Shown piece after piece: positions 8,101 to 15,553 of a stretch of DNA of 32,351 bases. The translations under genes were made by a program, and so were the position numbers. The stretch's first letter is position 1. Every line of letters starts with the position of its first letter. The stretch covers positions 1-32,351 of the forward strand of contig NZDM01000076.1 of assembly GCA_002690085.1 (NCBI GenBank), written 5' to 3'. This stretch comes from Flavobacteriaceae bacterium (GTDB taxonomy: Bacteria > Bacteroidota > Bacteroidia > Flavobacteriales > Flavobacteriaceae). Under the pieces are notes generated by a model that saw only the letters and a program-made list of their open reading frames with translations, was not told the DNA's origin and made no database searches.

Positions 8101-9901
8101 AGAAACCTTGATGGGAAAGGCATGTGCAATGTATGGAGGTTTTGGTGATTGTACAGCATTTATGAATAAAGGTCAAAAAGCTACTAGTTTTGGTAAAATG
8201 CTTACTAATGTTGGATTTAATTCAAGTGGTAATCAAATATTACTCAATGGTGAATCTGGAGAACAAATGTTTGCTGAAATCTTTATTGGTCCAACTTATT
8301 ACATGAGGCTTAAACACATGGTAAAGGATAAAATTAATTATAGATCTAAAGGTCCTAGAACATTATTAACTAGACAAACAGTTCAAGGTCGTGCAAATGA
8401 TGGAGGTTTACGTGTCGGAGAGATGGAACGTGATGGTATTGCAGCGCATGGCGCTACTGCTTTCCTACAAGAATCAATGCTTGTAAGAGGTGATCAATAT
8501 TTTATGGCTGTTTGTAATAAAACTGGTATGACTGCTATCTATAATCAAAGCTATAACTTATTCTTGAGTCCTATTGCAGATGGACCAATTAAGTTTGTTG
8601 GCACACTTAACGAAGGATTAAATATTGAGAACATATCAAAATATGGTAGATCATTCAGTATTATCCGCATTCCATATGCTTTCAAATTATTGATGCAAGA
8701 ACTACAAGGTATGAATATACAATTACGAATTATTACAGAGGATAACATTGATCAATTGAGTAGCATGGGGTTTTCTGATAATATTATTCAATTAACAGGT
8801 CAAGAAGATATTACAGCAGCTAAAGTTGCTAGAAATGCACTACGTAAAAATAGACCAAGACCGCCAGTTATGGATAATACGCCTAAGCCTAATCCATATT
8901 CTCCTGTAAGTCCAGATGAACCTTTCGATGGGCCAGCTATATACGATGAAACTGGTAATGTAGTAGGTGGGCCCATGATGTATGGTGAACCTAAAACAGG
9001 AAAAATGCATTTAGATATGAATGTAAGCAAAAAGGAACCTCTTGCTTGGGGCTGGATGTTTGATTCTTCTGATTATGAATCTGGAGATATTTACAGATCT
9101 TTAATTATTGAAAATGATGGTCGCCCTAGTGAAAAATGGTGGGTTGATGATAATGATTATGCACCTCCTTCACAGCATCCTAGTGGTTGGGATAATGGAG
9201 ATTTAGTAAAATCGGATGGAAGTATTATTGAAGATAATACTGTTATTGGAGCATTACTTGCTGATCAACATCCTGGAAACTGGAAAAGAGTGATTGCTAA
9301 GTTAAATCCAGGTAAATATCCAGAGGAAGCTGTTAAGCAAGAAAGTCCTGTATATCAGCCAACTTCGCCAGCATATGCACCTACTTCACCGGCATACAAT
9401 CCTAACTCACCACCATATCAACCTACCTCGCCGGCATATAATCCAAACTCACCACCATATCAGCCTACCTCGCCAGCATATAATCCTAACTCACCACCAT
9501 ATCAACCCGTGAGTCCTGACTATGATCCAAATAAACCTCCTGGAAATGAAAGTTTACCGAATGTTTCACCTGAATATGTACCTACATCTCCAGCATATGC
9601 ATATGAAAGCGATGGGAAAGCAGGTGGTAGCTCAAATACAGCTAATCCGCCTGTAAATGTTATTATTAACATGCCTAATTCAGAAGAAAAATCTGATAAG
9701 CCTGTGTCTACTGAAGAAAAGGCAGCAGATATTCAAAATACAATTACTTCAGCCAAAAAAGAAATAGTGATTGATACTGAGACAGCAAAGGCAAACTCAG
9801 ACTCTTTGTTATTTAATGAGGATTCCGGATCAAGTAATGGAGATGATAAGGAAGAACAAAGTGGAGGAGAAAAAAAGAAAGTAACGATAATAGATGCGTA
9901 A
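5132..9901 (+). CDS. RPB2: RNA polymerase subunit RPB2 with CTD-like heptad tail
   Basis: The second-largest RNA polymerase subunit, 1589 residues. The core (to about residue 1240) has the protrusion, lobe and fork features and the active-site region: GYNVEDS near 800, GDKFCSRCGQKGT near 940, PHALPSRMTIGQLVE near 985, and the clamp/anchor region with GEMERDGIAAHG near 1095. The usual C-terminal CxxC/CxxC zinc site of RPB2 is missing; only one Cys is left in the equivalent stretch. About 350 extra residues follow, against about 1220 in total for yeast RPB2. This extension contains an isolated YSPVSPD at 1256, nine contiguous heptads from Y1408 to 1470 alternating YQPTSPA and YNPNSPP, another YVPTSPA at 1482, and an acidic, Ser-rich end. 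The heptads closely resemble the RPB1 CTD consensus YSPTSPS. There is no intein. No exact early box lies upstream, but a TAGTATATATG start region is present. RPB5 follows. Confidence 0.97.
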   Translation: MGDQLSQAIIDKLFEDNPNLLVNHHLESFNEFYRDGIKRIFREKNPIRIMKDQDKDSGNFNLRCNIFLAGKNGDKLYYGKPIIYDDGREHFMYPNEARLRNMTYGITIHYDVDLEFYIKTPEGEYPNEPTYTSTLEKIFLGRFPIMLYSDLCILKDMAPDVRFEMGECRNDYGGYYIVDGKEKVIVSQEKFADNMLYVRDKVNDLYSHAADIRSVSEDASKPIRTLSVRMVAPSDKYTNNNIVVNLPNVRKPVPLFIVMRALGVLSDKSIIEHCLLDMEKYSSYIDLFIPCVHDAGMIFSQEQALKYIATFTKHKTTAHALEILANYFLPHMGDMNFKAKAYYLGHMVRELLRVYTKDIKPTDRDSFLFKRVELPGNLLYDLFKEYLNIQQKDIYQKIDKEYTFKQGIYKKNFIGLIEQNYREHFGDRKIEQGFRKAYKGNWGADESTKRMGIVQTLNRLSYNAAISHLRKINLPLDASAKVIGPRLLHGSQWGIIDPVDTPDGGNVGLHKHMALGAAITTNCSSKPIIVWLRENGTRLLEEGTPSFNAQLTKIMVNGAWIGVHAKPRELCDRIKAFRRSGLIPMYTSVQWDISAQCIFIYTDAGRMCRPIFYVEDGKASFDKTQIRDKLESGKYSWNQLVSGFGTKKDPNFNNKGCLIYKLEELYDAPNIESLKPSQAIIDYIDTAEEEGSLIAFMEDDLSKKPYTNIEIHPSLILGVMGNQVVFPENNQLPRDLFACGQMRQAVSLYHSNYQTRIDKMGVVLNYGQTPLVKSRYLDKICKEQHPYGENVIAAIMCYGGYNVEDSILFNEGSIKRGLFRTTYFNMYESKEESSKVGNSQVDSQFANIESANVIGLRNGFDYSQLDEHGLIKENTPLDEKKVIIGKITTNLQDPGASIDDSVVPKKGQLGFVDKSFITEGEEGFRVAKVRVRHERVPAIGDKFCSRCGQKGTIGLVIPEENMPFTKEGIRPDIIINPHALPSRMTIGQLVETLMGKACAMYGGFGDCTAFMNKGQKATSFGKMLTNVGFNSSGNQILLNGESGEQMFAEIFIGPTYYMRLKHMVKDKINYRSKGPRTLLTRQTVQGRANDGGLRVGEMERDGIAAHGATAFLQESMLVRGDQYFMAVCNKTGMTAIYNQSYNLFLSPIADGPIKFVGTLNEGLNIENISKYGRSFSIIRIPYAFKLLMQELQGMNIQLRIITEDNIDQLSSMGFSDNIIQLTGQEDITAAKVARNALRKNRPRPPVMDNTPKPNPYSPVSPDEPFDGPAIYDETGNVVGGPMMYGEPKTGKMHLDMNVSKKEPLAWGWMFDSSDYESGDIYRSLIIENDGRPSEKWWVDDNDYAPPSQHPSGWDNGDLVKSDGSIIEDNTVIGALLADQHPGNWKRVIAKLNPGKYPEEAVKQESPVYQPTSPAYAPTSPAYNPNSPPYQPTSPAYNPNSPPYQPTSPAYNPNSPPYQPVSPDYDPNKPPGNESLPNVSPEYVPTSPAYAYESDGKAGGSSNTANPPVNVIINMPNSEEKSDKPVSTEEKAADIQNTITSAKKEIVIDTETAKANSDSLLFNEDSGSSNGDDKEEQSGGEKKKVTIIDA
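9353..9541 (+). repeat. Heptad-encoding tandem repeat in the RPB2 tail
   Basis: Nine 21-nt units encode the heptads YQPTSPA, YAPTSPA, YNPNSPP, YQPTSPA, YNPNSPP, YQPTSPA, YNPNSPP, YQPVSPD and YDPNKPP. The middle part behaves as a 42-bp unit (a YNPNSPP plus YQPTSPA pair) with a few silent differences between copies, which suggests growth by unequal exchange or replication slippage. Confidence 0.95.
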
Positions 9902-9920
9902 ATCGATAATTTGACAAAAC

Positions 9921-9936
9921 AATCAAAATATTGATT
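9921..9936. terminator. 3' hairpin after RPB2
   Basis: A 6-bp inverted repeat (AATCAA / TTGATT) with a 4-nt loop, 20 nt after the RPB2 stop. It is short, so weak on its own. Confidence 0.4.
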
Positions 9937-9945
9937 ATATAGTAG

Positions 9946-9953
9946 AAAAATGA
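9946..9953 (+). promoter_or_regulatory. Possible degenerate early box upstream of RPB5
   Basis: AAAAATGA differs by one base from AAAATTGA and ends 35 nt before the RPB5 ATG, inside the 35-40 nt range of the exact boxes here. It is weak because the region is AT-rich. Confidence 0.35.
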
Positions 9954-9988
9954 AGATGCTTAAAAAATAGATATGTATAGTATACACC

Positions 9989-10615
9989 ATGGCACAAAGC
10001 GGATACGTCGTTCAGATTGCAAAAAGTAGAGAAAATATCCTTGCTCAACTTAAGAGACGAGGATTTGATGTAGAAAATTATGAGGGACAATCTATCTCCC
10101 AAGTTCATATCATGCTTCAAAATAGCCAACTTGATATGCTTGTTAATAATCCGACTACTGGACGAAAAGCATATGTTAAATATCATTTAGGCAAGACGCT
10201 AAGAGGAAATAATATTATGGATTATATTGATGATTTGTTTACTCTTGATGCTGTTCTAACACGAGAAGATGATTTGATTGTTATAGGTCGTGATGGTGCT
10301 AATGACTCTATGGAAAGAGCTTTGCGTCAGATTTGGTCGCAACACAAATATTTGATTACAGTTATTGGAATGAAAGCACTCCAGTTTAATATTCTAGAAC
10401 ACGAACTGGTTCCACCTCATAGAGTTTTGACACCTGAAGAGTCTGAAAATATCAAAAAGAAATACAATATTGTAGCTGACACACAAATACCCGATTTATC
10501 TAGATTTAGTCCAGTTTCTCTAGCAATTGGAGTTCGTCCAGGACAATATGTGGAAATCATGAGACCAAGTAAAACAGCTATTTCCGCACCATTCTACAGA
10601 ATATGTTCTCCTTAG
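9989..10615 (+). CDS. RPB5: RNA polymerase subunit RPB5 (RPABC1)
   Basis: A 208-residue homologue of the subunit shared by eukaryotic RNA polymerases I-III. The N-terminal jaw domain (about 1-130) begins MAQSGYVVQIAKSRENILAQ. The C-terminal assembly domain, which matches archaeal subunit H, starts near ELVPPHRVLTPEE (about 140) and ends with PVSLAIGVRPGQYVEIMRPS and FYRICSP, the classic RPB5 ending. The size is the same as in yeast (about 215). In the enzyme it sits at the downstream DNA jaw on RPB1. It lies 87 nt after RPB2, and its stop is 11 nt before the next start, so it leads directly into the membrane-protein cluster. Confidence 0.95.
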   Translation: MAQSGYVVQIAKSRENILAQLKRRGFDVENYEGQSISQVHIMLQNSQLDMLVNNPTTGRKAYVKYHLGKTLRGNNIMDYIDDLFTLDAVLTREDDLIVIGRDGANDSMERALRQIWSQHKYLITVIGMKALQFNILEHELVPPHRVLTPEESENIKKKYNIVADTQIPDLSRFSPVSLAIGVRPGQYVEIMRPSKTAISAPFYRICSP

Positions 10616-10626
10616 TATATAAGCAA

Positions 10627-11064
10627 ATGGCAAATCATCCACCATCTTATTATGATACACTTTTAAAAACATTAAATGCAGATTTTTCTGTTACACTCAA
10701 CGAAATGACTGGTTCGTTTCCTTATGCTAAAGCATATCCTAACGTAACAGCCATGACTCAAAGATATAGTGAAGATAAAGGTTCAATGGATAAAATTAGA
10801 GCAGATCTTTTTCTTTTTAGGGATAATTTAGAGCAAGATATTGAGACAACAGCAAAAACAATAGCTAGAATTGTAAATCAAATTGCAAAGGTAGAAAAAG
10901 ACAATGCTAAAATGATGGTTAGATTACAAGGACTTGAAAATAAACGTGAAGGAGCTCTAGGTATGTATGATGATTCACGTGACGCTTATAATTTTAAATT
11001 ACTAGAAAACTGGCTTATATTTTTAGGATCAGTTGGTTTAGCATACGGCATATATAAAGCTTAA
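10627..11064 (+). CDS. Coiled-coil protein with C-terminal membrane anchor
   Basis: A 145-residue protein. The middle (about residues 55-112) is a strong helical/coiled-coil region with TAKTIARIVNQIAKVEKD. The last 20 residues form one hydrophobic helix (NWLIFLGSVGLAYGIYKA), so it is probably tail-anchored with the coiled coil on the inner side. The frame is open from 10603, overlapping the end of RPB5. I chose the ATG at 10627 because it follows a TAGTATATAAGCAA element like those before the neighbouring genes. It is the first of seven similar plus-strand genes and is probably a virion membrane protein. No specific function is recognised. Confidence 0.75.
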   Translation: MANHPPSYYDTLLKTLNADFSVTLNEMTGSFPYAKAYPNVTAMTQRYSEDKGSMDKIRADLFLFRDNLEQDIETTAKTIARIVNQIAKVEKDNAKMMVRLQGLENKREGALGMYDDSRDAYNFKLLENWLIFLGSVGLAYGIYKA

Positions 11065-11094
11065 TTCATTTGGTTTACAAAAAACAAAATGAAT
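11064..11094. terminator. First 3' hairpin after the tail-anchored gene
   Basis: Inverted repeat: ATTCATTT pairs with AAATGAAT, then one mismatch, then GTTT with AAAC around a 5-nt loop. It starts at the stop codon. Confidence 0.6.
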
Positions 11095-11110
11095 ATATTT
11101 AAACTAGGTG

Positions 11111-11129
11111 AAAGAAGTCAAACTTCTTT
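11111..11129. terminator. Second 3' hairpin in the same gap
   Basis: A perfect 8-bp inverted repeat (AAAGAAGT / ACTTCTTT) with a 3-nt loop, 17 nt after the first hairpin. Having two palindromes in one 85-nt gap is unusual here. Confidence 0.55.
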
Positions 11130-11149
11130 TCTATTAATAGTGTATACTA

Positions 11150-12322
11150 ATGAATATTTCTAGTCTCATGAATGCTATTGGTCTAGGTTCAAAGCAAGAA
11201 AATGATCCATCTCTGGGACAAGGGAGGCAGTTCCAGGATTTTAATAGAACTTACACCAAACAGATTGGTCCTAAACTTAAGCTTTTACAGGATACAGGTA
11301 TACCTGGTGTAAGTAGTGTTGTAGAAGCAATGGATGATTCTCAACCAAATGTTGGAGTTCAGAAGAGAAAGGAAGATAATGTATCTCAGTTGGAAGATCA
11401 ATTCAGTCAGAAGTTAGCAGAATATAATGCTGCTTATAAACTTTTTAGCGAAGCAGTAGTTAAGACAGATAATGCTGATAAAGAAATCCAACAATACTTT
11501 GGTCAAGCAATTACCACTGGCGATGGAAACTACTCATATGTTAATGATTTTGGATATACACAAAAGTATTCTACAGATGCTTGGGCTAATAATTCAGACT
11601 CATGCCCTCAAGATGCTTTGACCATCGATCAAAGTATAGCGAGTCAAATGAATAGTGGTGCTAGCATGGGTGTAGGTCAACCATGCAGTATTGCAGGAAA
11701 TAATGTTCAAAATGAACAAACTAAAGAATATGCATGGATAGATATTAAAGGATATAAGCATGTTTACTCCTCTGATTTGTGGGCTTCAAAAGCATTATCT
11801 TGTAATGTACCTGCAATTAGTATTTCTGACGCAGAGTACAAAGCAATTCCTTCTGGTGGCAGTATGACATCTACAGATAGATGCTTACAATTAGATATTG
11901 ATCCCGCATTGTGGGACAAAATAATGCGATTAAATGATGAATTACTAGTTCTCTCTGAGTTACTAGCTGTTGAACTAGGAAAATTAGTTGTAGAGGATGT
12001 AGAGCTTCAAGTTGCTATAAAAGAAAGCCAAAATCAAGTTGATCAAACAACACAATCTCTTCGATATGATAGAAAGGCTCTGCGTGTTGTACAAAATAAT
12101 ATAATTACTGCAGGTGCTGAAGAAGATGATACGGCAATGTTACAAAGAATGAGATACTTACATTTATTAGCATGGATGTTTTTGGTTGTAACAGTATTAT
12201 CTTTAACAGCTCATGCATTTGTTGCACCAGCATCGAAGGTATCTGATGTTATTGGACTTATTTTCGGTATTATATTACTTTTTATAATTGTAAATTGGTT
12301 ATGGAATAAGTACAGGTACTGA
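11150..12322 (+). CDS. Virion-type membrane protein with two copies of a W/C module
   Basis: A 390-residue protein. After a helical N-terminal region (about 75-125) come two tandem copies of a ~55-residue module. The first contains YSYVNDFGYTQKYSTDAW and two cysteines, the second YAWIDIKGYKHVYSSDLW and two cysteines. In both copies an aromatic pair and Asp are followed by Tyr, Trp and two widely spaced Cys. Then comes a long coiled coil (about 255-320, LLVLSELLAVELGKL), and two membrane helices near 333-352 and 362-383 end the protein. The gene at 12926 has one related module. The family is unknown to me. The layout suggests an envelope or inner-membrane virion protein. Confidence 0.75.
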   Translation: MNISSLMNAIGLGSKQENDPSLGQGRQFQDFNRTYTKQIGPKLKLLQDTGIPGVSSVVEAMDDSQPNVGVQKRKEDNVSQLEDQFSQKLAEYNAAYKLFSEAVVKTDNADKEIQQYFGQAITTGDGNYSYVNDFGYTQKYSTDAWANNSDSCPQDALTIDQSIASQMNSGASMGVGQPCSIAGNNVQNEQTKEYAWIDIKGYKHVYSSDLWASKALSCNVPAISISDAEYKAIPSGGSMTSTDRCLQLDIDPALWDKIMRLNDELLVLSELLAVELGKLVVEDVELQVAIKESQNQVDQTTQSLRYDRKALRVVQNNIITAGAEEDDTAMLQRMRYLHLLAWMFLVVTVLSLTAHAFVAPASKVSDVIGLIFGIILLFIIVNWLWNKYRY

Positions 12323-12345
12323 TATAATATTTAAGTATAATATAG

Positions 12346-12894
12346 ATGTCTAACGAAGATGCTCATTATCCTACTATAATGCAGCTGAAAACAATAGAGT
12401 TTGAAATGAATCTATTGTTAAACGCTTACGATGTTATTCACAAAACATACCTTCAAAACATAATTGATAAGGATTACAGTACTGCTGCAAAAAATCTTGT
12501 TGAACTTCAACAAATTAATACAGCTTTACAAACGGGATCATCTGAAGGAATTGCTTTACTTGATAAGGCAATTAATGAAGGTAATATTAATCAAGAAATA
12601 GTTATAATTCAAAAGCAAAGATTAGACCAAATTATACGTCAAGCTGAATCTCAGAAAGCAATTACAAAAAGACTTCAGAAAGAATTATTAAATGCTGAAG
12701 GAGAATTAGAGGCAACTACATTACTGCAAGAATCAAACTCCTTGCAATATACTATTATGATTATTGTAGGATTGATAGTAGCTGGTCTAACAGTTAAAAC
12801 TATTACATCCAATGATGTTTCAATGTTAGATAATGCTATTCTTGCTATTGTTGTTGGCCTGATAGTTTATTTTCTTATTAAGAAGCTAATGTAA
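12346..12894 (+). CDS. Coiled-coil protein with two C-terminal membrane helices
   Basis: A 182-residue protein. About 130 mostly helical residues, with a coiled-coil stretch near 85-125 (RQAESQKAITKRLQKELL), are followed by two hydrophobic segments, near 133-152 (YTIMIIVGLIVAGLTV) and 160-179 (AILAIVVGLIVYFLIKK). The same coiled-coil-plus-hairpin-anchor plan is seen in the genes at 11150, 15554 and 16529. The start follows a TATAATATAG element 23 nt after the previous stop. No enzyme motif is present; a structural or membrane-remodelling role is only inferred. Confidence 0.75.
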   Translation: MSNEDAHYPTIMQLKTIEFEMNLLLNAYDVIHKTYLQNIIDKDYSTAAKNLVELQQINTALQTGSSEGIALLDKAINEGNINQEIVIIQKQRLDQIIRQAESQKAITKRLQKELLNAEGELEATTLLQESNSLQYTIMIIVGLIVAGLTVKTITSNDVSMLDNAILAIVVGLIVYFLIKKLM

Positions 12895-12925
12895 CACTTT
12901 TTTATCACATTCTATAGTAGATAAT

Positions 12926-14038
12926 ATGGTGAAGACATTTAACAATAATTCAAATCAAGACTATTCTACAAATCAGGGAATGCAATACCTTCAAGCATAT
13001 AATGCTAAGAAATCTCGTTTTTCTAACAGATTATTGAGTGAAGGTTCTCCTGCATCATTCGATGATTCACAGAATCAAGGTAATGTGATTGAAGGATTTA
13101 CTGGAAGTTTTGGTAATTCTAAAGCAAATATTGTTAATCAACAAGAAGCTACACAACTTAACACACAAAGAAAACAATTTGATCGTGCTTTGAGTGGTTA
13201 TGCTGGTGCTCAAAAGCAATTAATGGAAGAAGCTCAAATGTTTGTTAATAATTCCTCCAATGATTCTGCATCATCTAAATTAAAAAATCAGTTTATAAGA
13301 TCACCTAGTGGTAGAATTGGATATGTAACAGATATGAATACATACAAGCTTGTACCAAATCCAAATATATGGAGCAGTATACAAGGAAAGAATGGTTGCC
13401 CAGCGAATTATACACAAGTTGATTATGAAGTAAACTTAAATGGTAAACTTACAGGAACAGATCCAAATCTATTTGTAGGCACTGCAATGCAAGAAAATCA
13501 AAGCTGTGCACCTTCAGCAAACAATCTTCAAGTTATGGGTAATACTGATCCTTCTTTTAATAAAGCTGATTGGTTAGGTTGTTATAAAAATATTGCAGGA
13601 AACTTTGAACAACAAAGTGATTTACCAGATTCAGATGACCTTGAAGTATGTAGAGTACGTGCAGCAGATTTAGGCAGAAGTGCATTTTATATCAATAATA
13701 GTCATTGTTATACGGCAAAATCAGGCGTAACAGTTGATACAATTAAAAAGTCTGGTGAACTTGCAACCGTACCACGTGTTAGTAAAGTAATATTCGAGAG
13801 AGATTCTGTAGATAACGGTGCTTTTGGAATTATGAGCAATAGTCAATTTGGTTTAGGTACTTTGCCTAGTGGAGCAAGTAACTTTGGATTAGATGTTCAA
13901 AATGTTGAAATGTGGGATCAATTTCCTGGTGTGGAAGGGTGTATTGCTAATAGTCAATATGGTGGCGGAATAAATATTACATCGGCAACTTGGGGAGCCA
14001 ATTGTAATGGTCAAGTAAAACCATGGACTATGTTCTAG
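12926..14038 (+). CDS. Cysteine-containing virion-type protein without membrane anchor
   Basis: A 370-residue, Asn/Gln/Ser-rich protein with no membrane helix or classical signal peptide. Residues about 125-195 carry one copy of the module duplicated in the gene at 11150: GYVTDMNTYKLV, a Trp, then two Cys in GCPANY and NQSCAP. The C-terminal half holds further Cys and a segment with WLGCYKN, CRVRAADLGRSAFYINNSHCY, reminiscent of WSC/PAN-like short disulfide folds; this is a weak resemblance. It lies inside the membrane-protein cluster and a perfect 11-bp palindrome follows its stop. Probably a partner of the membrane proteins around it. Function unknown. Confidence 0.7.
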   Translation: MVKTFNNNSNQDYSTNQGMQYLQAYNAKKSRFSNRLLSEGSPASFDDSQNQGNVIEGFTGSFGNSKANIVNQQEATQLNTQRKQFDRALSGYAGAQKQLMEEAQMFVNNSSNDSASSKLKNQFIRSPSGRIGYVTDMNTYKLVPNPNIWSSIQGKNGCPANYTQVDYEVNLNGKLTGTDPNLFVGTAMQENQSCAPSANNLQVMGNTDPSFNKADWLGCYKNIAGNFEQQSDLPDSDDLEVCRVRAADLGRSAFYINNSHCYTAKSGVTVDTIKKSGELATVPRVSKVIFERDSVDNGAFGIMSNSQFGLGTLPSGASNFGLDVQNVEMWDQFPGVEGCIANSQYGGGINITSATWGANCNGQVKPWTMF

Positions 14039-14071
14039 ATATTTTTTACAATTTTTTTATTAAAAAATATC
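14038..14071. terminator. 3' hairpin between two envelope-type genes
   Basis: A perfect 11-bp inverted repeat (GATATTTTTTA / TAAAAAATATC) with a 12-nt loop, overlapping the stop of the upstream gene. It makes a start of the next gene at 14023 unlikely and supports 14086. Confidence 0.7.
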
Positions 14072-14085
14072 ATGATATACTAATT

Positions 14086-15507
14086 ATGGGTAGTTCTAGT
14101 TCTAAATCAAAACCTCAACCTGAATATTGGTCAGTTGACGCTAATAATTATATGAGTAACGCTGGTGTTCTTGCTACTAATAATGATGCTCTTGGAGTAT
14201 CTGCTTTTCAGATAGGCGCAGGAACCGACGATCCAGCTTATGGCTGTGCTAAAAACTTTACTGCAACATATCATTGTGGTTCAAATACAACTGATACTAA
14301 AAATATTTCTATTGATCCAGAAGCATATGGTCAAGTAGCGTTATTGAATTGTGAATCAGAAGTTTTAAAATGTATAGGTGGTACATTATATATTGAGGAT
14401 GATGGAAATGCTACGATGAAAGATAGCTCCGGAGGAATTGTATGGCAGAGCAATACCAATACAACGGGATTAGCTCTTCCTGAGTATTCAGCTGCAAATA
14501 CCAAATACAAAAGAAATTATATCAAAGCAGGAGAGTTTTTAAGAGAAAATGAAATAGTAGGTTCACCTTCTGGAAACTGTTATTTGCAATGTGGCTCTTG
14601 GGGTGGAAAACTTAATCTTATGATTGGTTATCAAGTATTAGCCTGTAATAAACCAGGTCAAGAACCTCCATCAAATAGTTATGGTGAATATGGATTTGTA
14701 TCCAGTACTCAAGGAGCTACATACCAAATGGAACAAGGAGTTCAAAATCACAATCTTCAAGGTACAGTTGGTTATTCAGATAATAATATGATTGCTCACA
14801 AATATCCAACAAATCTTGTTTCTTTGGGTACAGATTATATTAGTCTTGGTAATTATAACACCCCAAGTGCCCCTAATGTTGCTCAGCTAGAAAATACTGA
14901 TCTTGATGCATGTAAAGCTGCTTGTAACGATAGAGATGATTGTTACGGTATTGTTCATTCAGAAGCAAACAATTGCTGGTTAAAAGATAAGTCAAATTAT
15001 CCAAATAATCTTTTGCGCGTTCCGACTGATAATGGTGTACAATTATATGTTAGAAAGATGAAGGTAACAAATAATGATAGTTGCAGTAACAATGTAGAAG
15101 CAACATTTGGTCAAACATATGCTAATATGCCACAAGGATCAAATATGACAAAGACTATGTTATGTCAATTAGGAGAAGCTACTTCTGAACAACTTAAGGT
15201 AGTTGCTGAAAAAGAAAAGGTACTACTTGGACAATTAGCACAAGTTAGTGCAGAAGTTAAAAGATTGAATGGTCAAAATGCAAGACTAGATAAAGATATG
15301 TTAAAAGCATTAAAACAAATGGAAAAAGAATCAAAAATATATGAAGAAACATTGAAAAAGATTCAAAAGGAAAAGAAACAATTACAAAATACTGATGCAA
15401 TGGAAGAGTCTACTAATTTAGATATGATTAGTTCAAATATGCATTTCATAGCTTGGACAGTAGTAGCAGCTGTGGCAGTTGGTGCTGGAATTAAGGCAAG
15501 TAGATAA
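14086..15507 (+). CDS. Predicted myristoylated membrane protein with lectin-like and PAN-like regions
   Basis: A 473-residue protein. The start MGSSSSK fits the N-myristoylation signal (Gly2, Ser at 6). Residues about 98-190 resemble a bulb-type (mannose-binding) lectin: GGTLYIEDDGNATMKDSSGG, then IVWQSNT, then a second strand set with FLRENEIVGSPSGNCYLQC. Residues about 268-326 resemble a PAN/apple module: DLDACKAACNDRDDCYGIVH, then NNCWLKD. A coiled coil at about 365-440 precedes a single C-terminal membrane helix (about 450-470). N-myristate plus a Cys-rich ectodomain plus a C-terminal helix is also the plan of poxvirus entry-fusion proteins such as A16, G9 and L1; that is an analogy, not shown homology. 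The frame opens at 14023, but the hairpin, the TATAC element and the myristoylation signal favour 14086. Confidence 0.75.
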   Translation: MGSSSSKSKPQPEYWSVDANNYMSNAGVLATNNDALGVSAFQIGAGTDDPAYGCAKNFTATYHCGSNTTDTKNISIDPEAYGQVALLNCESEVLKCIGGTLYIEDDGNATMKDSSGGIVWQSNTNTTGLALPEYSAANTKYKRNYIKAGEFLRENEIVGSPSGNCYLQCGSWGGKLNLMIGYQVLACNKPGQEPPSNSYGEYGFVSSTQGATYQMEQGVQNHNLQGTVGYSDNNMIAHKYPTNLVSLGTDYISLGNYNTPSAPNVAQLENTDLDACKAACNDRDDCYGIVHSEANNCWLKDKSNYPNNLLRVPTDNGVQLYVRKMKVTNNDSCSNNVEATFGQTYANMPQGSNMTKTMLCQLGEATSEQLKVVAEKEKVLLGQLAQVSAEVKRLNGQNARLDKDMLKALKQMEKESKIYEETLKKIQKEKKQLQNTDAMEESTNLDMISSNMHFIAWTVVAAVAVGAGIKASR

Positions 15508-15553
15508 GAACATACATGTAGATATATTATCTTGTTTTCTAATATATATACAA

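Noticed and set aside
5132..9901. Intein in RPB2
   Set aside because: Some giant-virus RPB2 genes have inteins, but here the conserved motifs run on without an insert; the extra length is all in the C-terminal tail.
14023..14085. N-terminal extension of the lectin-like protein (start at 14023)
   Set aside because: It overlaps the previous gene and runs through a perfect 11-bp palindrome; MGSSSSK at 14086 gives a myristoylation signal and has a TATA-like element before it.
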